This document shows, in pieces, positions 54,523 to 64,000 of a stretch of 64,000 bases of DNA. This stretch comes from Reclinomonas americana ATCC 50394. Lineage: Eukaryota > Jakobida > Jakobea > Jakobida. The stretch spans positions 1-64,000 of the forward strand of contig PS015114.1 in assembly GCA_048213135.1 (NCBI GenBank). The letters are read 5' to 3'. The notes beneath the pieces were generated by a model. That model ran no database searches. It was not told where the DNA came from and worked only from the letters and a program-made list of their open reading frames with translations. Each line of letters begins with the position of its first letter. The stretch's first letter is position 1. Made by a program: the position numbers and the translations under genes.

Positions 54523-54789
54523 TCACTCTGCGCCACTCGCCGCTCGTCGAATCTCCTTGACAACCACAGCCAGTGCTTCCGGGTTGACACCGGCCTCGCA
54601 CAGTGAGACGAGCACTGCAAGAGTCTCGCGATCGAGCCCTGTGTTCAACAGGCGCGAGATCTCATGGACAACTGACACAAGGGAATCGTCAGTTGCACTG
54701 TGTGTGTGAGAGCGAGCAAAAGAACAGCGCGCACACCACACGCAACTCTCCAGTGCCTCACGTGCTTCACTGACACTTCCACTCTCCAT
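54523..54789 (-). CDS. MZT1: Mitotic-spindle organizing protein 1 (MOZART1), 63 aa
   Basis: Two exons, 54747-54789 and 54523-54671, join in phase (192 nt). The protein starts [14 protein letters not shown] and continues [49 protein letters not shown]. This matches MZT1 almost end to end ([41 protein letters not shown]). MZT1 binds the N-terminal regions of gamma-tubulin complex proteins and recruits and activates gamma-TuRCs for microtubule nucleation. At 63 residues it is near the minimum for the family. It converges on the acid lipase gene, with only 33 bp between the stops. Confidence 0.93.
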   Translation of the reverse strand: MESGSVSEAREALESCVWCARCSFARSHTHSATDDSLVSVVHEISRLLNTGLDRETLAVLVSLCEAGVNPEALAVVVKEIRRAASGAE

Positions 54790-54851
54790 TCGCGCGCGTG
54801 TGTGAGTGAGATAAGAAGGGCGCGAAATCCATCCACTCGATAGAGGAGGCA

Positions 54852-56585
54852 ATGGTGGCGGAGAGCAGGAGAAGGACCACGCAAACAGCGCAGTTTGTGG
54901 GCCTCCTCTCTGGCCTTGTGACGCACATATGTGTGTGGTTTGTGTGGCTGTCGCCTCGTGAGGACACCGATCAGTCATGGCTGTTCAGACTGATCGTGGC
55001 GTTCTTGTGGTGGGCGCACCTGGCCTTCATGGTACGCACACACACACTAGCAGCACAGTTGTTGAGTATGNNNNNNNNNNNNNNNNNNNNNNNNNNNNNN
55101 NNNNNNNNNNNNNNNNNNNNNNNNNNNNNNNNNNNNNNNNNNNNNNNNNNNNNNNNACAGGCACGATTGCGCTGCAGCTGACTTTCTTTTGACTTACATC
55201 GCTCCCTTGTGTGTGTAGCCTGTGCATCTTCGTGTTCCTGTTCTCGCGCTCCGTCGGCCTGACTCTGTACCACGAAGTGCACCGCGCCGCCGGTGTTCCC
55301 GGTGGAGACGTGGTCATCTTTGTGCTGGCGTCACTCATCGGGCTGCTCGTTGAACACGAAATGCCCGACGTGTTTGGGGCGGCAACCACGCTGGTGATTC
55401 CGACGCTGGTGCTGGGCATGGCGGCGCTAGGCGCCTCGCAACTCCCCGAGTACCTAATGAGATTGCGAGTTGCGTGACTCTCGCACGCTGCGCTCTGCAC
55501 TCAGCGCTTTGTCGTCCATTCAACAGTAACAACAGGGTCAACCGCCTTCGCTGCTGGCCGTTGGCGCCTTCTTGGCCGCCGTCATGTGGTGGCACACGCA
55601 CTTTCCGCTGGTGGATCCGACATTTTTCTGGTCGCACACCATATTCGTGCACAACCTCGTGCTCTTCCAGTGGGTCATTGCGTGCGTGCTGCTGCTCTCC
55701 TTTGCCGTGTTGCCGGTCATGGTGGCCACTCTGGGGCTTTTGTTGACGGCGCCGTATGCGTCCTCGCTGGTGTTCACGCCGACCAAGAGTTGCGCGCGTT
55801 GCAGTCGCCGTCGTTGTAGTTTTTTGGTGCCTGACACGCACACAGCGTGGTGGCTGGCCATGCCGTCGATGGTGTGCTTCTGGATGTTTGCATTCTTGCT
55901 GTGTGTGCTGCCGGTGGCCGTGATGTACTTGCACTTGGCGAGCCCACGCATTCGCCACCGCGTTGACGACACGTGCCGGTGGTTGTCGGGGGTGGTGAGC
56001 ATAGATGACCTCCAATGCACACGCTCACGCTCCGCACCCCACAAGGCAGACTCACACCGTCTCATCCATGTGTAGCCTGCAGCGGCGTTTGGACACAACG
56101 GCAACTTGCCGCTGCTGTGCTCGTGGCTGGCGGTCGTGTGCTTTGCGTTTGTGTACTTTTTCGTCAGCGACGTGCCAGTTTCATGTTGCGTCCGGGGCTA
56201 CGTCTGCACGCAGAGGGAGTACTTGTTGTTGTCGCTGACGTGCCACTGGTGGTGGGTAGTGGCGGAGACGAGCGGTGAGGCAGACATTATGCTGATGCCG
56301 AGTTGCGTACAAATTTTCATCTTTGTCTCTTTGGCCACCACAACACTGACAAGAAAGTGGTTCATGTGCACGACAGCATCTCTCCGTTCCGGCTTCCTGT
56401 GGAGTGTATTACCGCTTCACGAATCGCTCCTGTTCGACCATCGACTCCGCACCTGCGGCCTGATCTCTGGCATCACACTGTTTGTCGTGTCCACAGCTTG
56501 GAGCATTTTCTCTCGCGCCCAACAGTTGCATTAGCGCGGGTGACACTCGTTAGTCGATGTGGTCANNNNNNNNNNNNNNNNNNNN

Positions 56586-56667
<82 letters not shown>

Positions 56668-58785
56668 CCCACAGGGCAAGCCAAGTGGTACCGCGGAAAA
56701 ATCAGCAGCATCCACCTGCTGCAGAGATTACGATGGTCGGGCGTGGCCACGCTGCTATTCTTCCACATCTTGCTGGCACTCGTTGTCGACTATCCGTATT
56801 TTGGCGTCGAATTGCCGCTGCACGCCGACGGCGTTAGCATTCGTTGCGCTAGTGGACCGCCCATCTGTCTTTGTCGCACGGGCACGTGGTGCTGACAAGA
56901 GTGATCTGGCAGACTGGGGTGCTCTGCTACAGTTCGACATGTCTTCGGTCCGCGTGTTGCTTGTGGTGCTGCGCGAGTTCGTGTACTGCCCTTCCACTGA
57001 GGTTCTGGTTTACACGCTGCTGGTTGGTGCGCTGCAAAATGTCAAGGGCACCAGCCTGTACGTGCCGGTGGACTCGCGGACGGTGCCTGTGCGCCAAGTG
57101 TTTGACAAGCTGCGCGGAGCGCACCACCGTGCCCTGCCGACTGGAGACAGCAAGACACTCGAGAGCGCCGAAAAGACAGCAGCACCATTGGCGGTCTCCA
57201 CGCTGCACGCCTACTGCTGGAGCCGGACGCTGTCGTCGTCCCGAGGTGCGTGATTGCCATGTTGGTCGACTTGCGACCCTCCATCCATGTGACCGCGCGC
57301 CACCACAGCTGCTCACATGACCCCGGCGTTGGCCGCCGACGACCTGCCCAACATTCGCAAAGATCGTCCGGTGCTGCAGAGCAAGGTTCACATGCGTGCT
57401 TCACGAGTGAGTCGACCAAAGAAATGAGTTGGCTGACGGCTTTCTGTTGTGGGTGGGATTGCGGTGCAGACTTTTGTGCTGTACGTGTCGCTGTCGGCTG
57501 CCTGGCTGCTGAGTCTGGTCCTGCACGGCCCGCGCTTCAAGTGGACGCTCTTCCTGCTCAGCGTTCAGCTCATGCAGCTGCTGATTGCAATCAATGCCGG
57601 CCTGTCGCAAGAGTTCCGCAGCCAATACTCGCCACCATGTTGCGTGCAGCTGCGCGTCATGCTGTGTCACTTGTTGTGTGCGACTCATCATCTGCGACGA
57701 CGCATCAGGGCTTGCCGTGATGCCGAAGCACGTGTGGCGGCCTCTACTTGTCGTGCCCGTCATGTTTGTGTGCATGATTGGCCTGTTTTTGCTGCCGCTG
57801 ACCGTGCTGCCGCGTGAGCACGATTGGGCGCCACTGATCCAAGCCATGGAGATCATCTCCATCCTCGTACAAATCGCGCTGTGGGTGTGCATGTCGCGAC
57901 TTGTCCGCTACGTGCGTTGCTGTGTGATTTATACCACACCGTGCATGAGTGAGTAATCTAATGAGTGTGTGCGTATCACAGTCGTCGGGGCTGGTGGTTG
58001 TCGGCACCGCATTGCAGCTGCTGGGCACCGAGAAGCTGGCAGGCGTGGTGCTTCTCCTTGACAGTTTTCCTGCTCGACTGTGGTTGCTGTTGCGCAATAA
58101 TTTGTCGCGCTCCTCACCAACTTCTAGATGTATCTGAACTTGTTGGCTTTCTTCGCAGCATCACGATTCTCGTGGCCTACACGTACGCATGCCCCACACT
58201 CGTCAGCAACTGGTTTGTTTCACTTGAATTTCAAAGTGAGGCGTCATTCAGTGCATTCGTTGTGTCTCACTGGTGTTATTGTTGTTGTTGCGACGCAGGG
58301 CCTGCATGTGGCCGCGGATAAAAACGGGTGCCGACACGATCGCTCACCACCTCACCACGGCGTTCTTCGCCTCCATGATACTGCTCTACCACCTGCTGTA
58401 CTTCCTGCTCGACGAGCCCTTCATCGCCCTTGTCGTGCAAATGTTGATGTGCCACTTTGTGATCATGTGGTACAGCTCGTTGTCGTCGCGGCTGATGAGC
58501 GCAGCCGAGGTGCCGGATGCCGAACTGCAACGACGCAGTCGGCACTTGGTGCTGCTGGTGGCCCTCGCAGCAGCCTCCACGTGCTCCCTGTTCTTGGTTG
58601 CCCTCCTGCTGAGTGTGTCAAACACTCATAGGAGTCTGTTGCCGCGTGAGCGCGCGGCCGCTAGCACTCGCTTCCTGTTTATCAGCACCGCTCTCTGGTC
58701 ACTCCTGCTTGGCCTGGCGGCAAATGCGTATTCTGACCGGCCACTCTTGGACCCATACCACTGGATGGCGTATGACTTTGTATAA
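54852..58785 (+). CDS. Large multi-pass membrane protein, family not recognised, two gaps inside
   Basis: Exon 1 (54852-55031) begins [20 protein letters not shown] and already contains two hydrophobic segments. Further exons after the 86-N gap (55071-55156) and the 20-N join (56566-56585) encode at least ten more (for example [119 protein letters not shown]). Soluble loops hold CARCSRRRC and [20 protein letters not shown]. The end is [13 protein letters not shown] and a TAA at 58783-58785. Reading frames around 56280-56560 are ambiguous, so a split into two genes is possible. The role is unknown; it could be a transporter or an ER enzyme. It starts 62 bp from MZT1, divergently. Confidence 0.6.
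56586..56665. repeat. (CT)n microsatellite next to a 20-N join
   Basis: CTCTCT run with a small CCTCCTCC interruption, directly after the contig join in an intron of the membrane-protein gene. Confidence 0.95.
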
Positions 58786-58843
58786 TTGAATGAATGAAAA
58801 TTAATTGACAAAACGAAATTAAAACACGAGCGCGCTCGATTCA

Positions 58844-60578
58844 TTACAGCTCATTAGGGATTCGAGCGCAATCGACTCCTGCATCAAAAAGGAGACAAAT
58901 TTTAGGAAGGCAAGCGATTCCCACAAGCAATACTAGGAGATGAATCAAAGAGGAGGCGGTGGTGGCACACACACATATCAGAATTAAAAAGCTCGGTTTT
59001 CTTCTTCAGAGACGAATCTCGGAGTCGGATTGAGTTATCATCACACTATTGTAGTGTGCGCCGAGGAAGAAAGAGAGAGCGGAGGGAGAGAAGGAAAGAA
59101 AATGAGCTACACTATGTGTGGTCAAACTCACATTGTGGAGTCATCCATCCGTTCACCGTCGTGCAGTCATCGCGCAGGCATCTCTCGTTGGCCTGCGACG
59201 TGGAACACGCGAACCAAAGAGAAGAACGGATTAGTTATGAGAACGGTGACCAGTGGCGAACCCCGTGTACAACTCAAGGTAAAAGAGGGTCAGAGTAACT
59301 ATGACTGACCAAGGGCGCACATGCAGTCTACTACCAAAACGGTAGCAGATATGGTCCGCATTACCAAGGTTGCTTTGCAACAGTGGGTCATCTCTCCCTC
59401 CACAAACATGACACAACTCTATGCACGACACAACACAACACATCTCCCCTGTTGCTAATGCCTGCTCACCTTCGCGACTGCGGGGCAGAGGAGGTCGAGT
59501 CGAGCAACACGTCCACACATCGACCGGCCGCATTGCTGTGCAACAGGAAACACAATTGTGAGCACATCGTGTCTGCGACAAGAGGCACGTGGTGCACTGC
59601 TCAGTGTGGTGCTCTGTCCTCAGTTTCTACGGGTGGTAGAGATTAGATTGTCGACATTATCCTTTCGGCAAGATCAATTCATCCTTGGACGCGCACACAC
59701 AAACACAAGGCCTCACAACAACGATCACCACCACCAATCACCCACTCACCGACTCGGGTCTCCGCGTCCCCAGTCACTCCTCTTCCACTCGCAACAAGGG
59801 AACGGACAATCTGCCAACGCGCAGTGAGCACTCGAGTTGCGTGAAACAACTAGGTAACGACAAATAGTTCGAGTGACGGAGGTTCAGACGGTGGTTATTG
59901 TTATCGCCATAGACGGGCTCAGTAACACGGACCAATGTTTTTTCATCATATAGACAGAGAGAAAGTCACAGATACGCGCTCCCACACCCACAGCCACACT
60001 CACCACCAAGTGCGCGAGTCGCAACCGTGCCGGCAGCAAGAATGCTACGGCGAGTACCCGCAATCTGCAATCAGAACACACTGGTGAGTCATCAGCGTGT
60101 GCCAGCATCGTCACGACATCATCCGACAGAAAGACACACACACAATAAGGAGCGCGTGTGGTGATTCTCAGGCATTTGTGATATGTCCATCACGATTCAG
60201 TGGTAGCGACACAAAATCATCAGAGAAAGAATAGCGTCCTCTCAACATCTTTTCCACACGCACACACACAACCAAGAAGCACATCCCACTCACCGCAGCA
60301 CCATCTCTGTTCACAAGGACAGCGGCGACTCCACGGCCAACCTGCAGCGCATCACCACAGTGAGTTCTCCAACTTCGCCTTCCCACACTCAGAAAGAAAG
60401 GACTTAAGCAGCAGGAGAATCAAAAGCGTCAGAATAGGGAGGATATGTTGCGACAGCATGCGGTACATCTTGTGCACCATCTCAGAGAGATTCCCACGCA
60501 TATCCATGTCATCATTCAAAAGGAGAAGGAGAGCCCCAACCCATGCGACTCCACACTCACCTCATCACCAAACATCAT
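58844..60578 (-). CDS. Candidate gene made only of very small exons, 132 aa, unknown
   Basis: No long open frame exists here, but eight small exons with strong splice signals join in one frame: 60561-60578, 60294-60341, 60004-60064, 59750-59810, 59470-59535, 59321-59372, 59132-59192, 58844-58875 (lengths 18, 48, 61, 61, 66, 52, 61, 32; 399 nt in total, 133 codons). Six of the seven donors are GTGAGT or GTGAGC; the last acceptor is the least certain. The peptide runs MMFGDEVGRGVAAVLVNRDG, AAIAGTRRSILAAGTVATRA, LGDCPFPCCEWKRSDWGRGD, then GRCVDVLLDST, DHICYRFGSRLHANERCLRD, DCTTVNGWMTPQ and FDCARIPNEL. It has nine cysteines after residue 40. I recognise no family. The evidence is phase agreement and signal strength, not similarity. 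If it is false, the 1.9 kb between 58786 and 60743 holds no gene I can support. Confidence 0.45.
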
Positions 60579-60743
60579 TGATATCGTACAACAACAACAA
60601 CAATAACACCAAGGCAGGATATAACCAGAAAACAACTGCACATCGAAAACAGTGAGTAACAGTGGCTCCTGCATTGCGCCGATCGTGTTGACGAAACTTG
60701 ATCATGCAAAACAACAACTCCTCATCCTCGCACGGCGCGCTGT

Positions 60744-62406
60744 TTACGAAATCACGCGCAGCCGGCGGCCAATCTCCACAAAGGCATTGATGGCCTTGTC
60801 AACATGCTCCGGCGTGTGCGCCGCAGAGAGTTGCACGCGAATGCGCGCCTCGCCCTTGGGCACCACCGGGTAACTGTGAGGCGAGAGAGAGAAAGAGGGA
60901 GAACGTGAGTTGAGCAGGCACGCCGAACAATACTTTTTTGTCTGCTCACAAACCTAAAGGCAATCACATAAATGTCCTTGTCCAACATGGCCTCGGCAAA
61001 CTGCACCGCAATGCGCGCATCGCCAAACATGACGGGCACAATTGGGCACGCGTCGTTGCCGCGAATCTGGAAGCCCGCCTTGCGCATCGAGGTGCGGAAC
61101 TTGGTGGTATTGGCCGCGAGATGATCACGCAGGCCTGTGTCGCGCGAGGCCAGCTCCAGGGCCTTCATGCTCGACATGACCACTGAGGGCGCCAGCGAGT
61201 TGCTAAACAGGTACGGCCGGCCACGCTGTCGCAGCAGTTCCACCACATCGGCACGGCCCGTCGTGTAACCGCCAGTGGCGCCACCGAGAGCCTTGCCGAG
61301 GGTGCTGTTGATAATGTCGATGCGGCCCTGCACACCAAAGTGCTCGTCTGTGCCGCGGCCGGTGCGTCCAATGAAGCCAGTGGCGTGGCACTGCAGACGA
61401 CAAGGTTAGCCAAACAACAATGATAACAACGATGAGGAAGGAGAGTCAGTCACAAACCTCGTCGACAAACACCAGAGCCTTGTACTTGTCGGCCAACTGG
61501 CAGATCTTGTCCAGCGGTGCCAAGTCGCCGTCCATGGAGAACACGCCGTCAGTGGCAATCAGACGGATGCGGCACGACTGCGTCTCTTGCAGAATGCGCT
61601 CCAGATCCGCCATGTCAATGTGCTTGTAGCGGAACCGCTGCGCCTTGCAGAGGCGAATGCCGTCGATGATCGAGGCATGATTCAACGTGTCGCTAATCAC
61701 CGCGTCCTCCTGACCCAAGACTGCCCAATGCACGCCAACAGTAAGCATTCTCTCTCTCTCTCCCACTGACACATGGATGAGAAGGGTGGAAAGGCAACGC
61801 AACTGGCCTCAAACAGGCCGGCATTGGCATCAAAGCACGACGGGTACACGATTGAGTCCTTGGTGCCGTGAAACTTGGAAATCGCCGCCTCGAGATCCTT
61901 GTGGATATCCTGCGTGCCGCAGATGAATCGCACGCTGCTCAGACCCGCACCACGCTGGTCGAGGCCTTGATGGGCGGCAGTCACGCACTGCACGACAAAC
62001 ATGTGACATGTCAGCCAAACACAACACACACACGCAAACACGCAAAGATCTTGGCGCTCTCATCACGCGGCTCACCTCGGGGTGGTTGCTCAGGCCCAGG
62101 TAGTTGTTGGCGCAAAAGTTGAGCACCGGATTCTTCCGACCCTTGACCGTGATTTCTGCACCCTGCGCTGACGTCATTATGCGCTCGCGTTTGAAGGTGC
62201 CCGCTGCTTGCATCTCGGAGAAGGCCGACTGCAGATAAAAAAGGAGCGGTGAGTGCGTGAGCGTGACATGTGTGCACATGCACATGTGCATGAAAAAGTC
62301 GAGGACACACCTGAATGATCTGGCCAAGTGTGTCGTCGTACTTGGGCAGCGCGGCGCTCATCCATCGCGCGCCCCCGCGCTGCAGCAACATTCGTTGCAG
62401 GAGCAT
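60744..62406 (-). CDS. GCAT: Glycine C-acetyltransferase (2-amino-3-ketobutyrate CoA ligase), mitochondrial, 420 aa
   Basis: Six exons in phase: 62311-62406, 62076-62228, 61804-61987, 61458-61720, 60954-61390, 60744-60873 (1263 nt). The first ~20 residues ([20 protein letters not shown]) are a mitochondrial targeting peptide. Family landmarks: [95 protein letters not shown], and the PLP lysine in [18 protein letters not shown]. The enzyme converts 2-amino-3-oxobutyrate and CoA to glycine and acetyl-CoA, the second step of threonine breakdown after threonine dehydrogenase. It is divergent from the GTPase gene at 62526 (119 bp between start codons). Nothing looks truncated. Confidence 0.95.
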
Positions 62407-62525
62407 GATCGCCCAAGCTCGCAAATGCGAAATAAAACAAGGGACAGATAAGGACAGTCGCAGCAGGCGCGAGCAGAGTAACGGTCATAGATCGCTGAAG
62501 GCGGTGATAAGAAGCAAGCAAGCAC
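62407..62525. promoter_or_regulatory. Divergent promoter region, GCAT (-) / GBP-type GTPase (+)
   Basis: 119 bp between the start codons of two well-supported genes transcribed away from each other, so both 5' UTRs and core promoters must fit here. No TATA-like box is evident. Confidence 0.6.

Positions 62526-64000
<1,475 letters not shown>

Noticed and set aside
59030-59400. Small hairpins (for example CACACTA-TTG-TAGTGTG at 59042-59058; GTTGCTTTGCAAC at 59370-59382) considered as a structured RNA gene
   Set aside because: They are short and isolated, do not match tRNA, U-snRNA or SRP landmarks, and the second overlaps a proposed exon.

Overview
The window is nuclear DNA of a GC-rich, intron-dense unicellular eukaryote. 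Reasons: nearly every gene is split by short GT-AG introns (mostly 50-150 nt), exons and reading phases can be threaded by eye, and the gene content is eukaryotic housekeeping (anaphase-promoting complex subunit 2, mRNA export factor, nucleolar GTPase, MZT1, LYRM4, YEATS protein, mitochondrial carrier, cytochrome P450). Introns and spacers are full of CA/CT/GA and triplet repeats. No photosynthesis, virus, CRISPR or bacterial operon signal was seen. The lineage cannot be fixed from this sequence alone; style and composition would suit a free-living protist such as an amoebozoan or unicellular opisthokont, but that is a guess. Eleven N runs break the sequence, many beside simple repeats.

Layout. 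0-13 kb: end of an unknown gene; F-box/cysteine-rich gene (-); two-EH-domain endocytic protein (+) cut by a gap; a tryptophan/aspartate-rich piece that looks inverted in the assembly; a Ser-rich protein (-); a short partial gene (+); an NXF1-like mRNA export factor (-). 12.6-19.4 kb: class 3 lipase (-), YEATS4-like histone reader (+), cytochrome P450 (-), small secreted protein (+). 19.5-33 kb: large helical protein of unknown role, choline/ethanolamine kinase, APC2, SLC25 carrier (-), nucleostemin-type GTPase. 33.5-43.6 kb: glucose-6-phosphate dehydrogenase, two tandem glutathione S-transferases, coiled-coil protein (-), LYRM4/ISD11. 43.7-47.9 kb: three tandem WD40 genes, the first disrupted. 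48-54.8 kb: beta-propeller protein with acidic tail (-), a newly threaded Ser/Gly-rich protein (-), acid lipase (+), MZT1 (-). 54.8-64 kb: multi-pass membrane protein (+), a hand-threaded gene made only of very small exons (-), glycine C-acetyltransferase (-), and the 5' part of a guanylate-binding-protein-type GTPase (+).

Genes are packed tightly, often head-to-head with about 75-150 bp between start codons. Functional links are loose: G6PD (NADPH) next to two GSTs is a plausible redox pairing, and LYRM4 with GCAT and SLC25 are mitochondrial, but no pathway cluster is evident. Points most worth a second look: the inverted assembly piece at 6478-7162, the two-copy terminal-inverted-repeat element, the small-exon gene at 58.8-60.6 kb, the WD40 family with its private C-terminal module, ultra-short introns of 29-36 nt, and the P450 with an abnormal heme loop.
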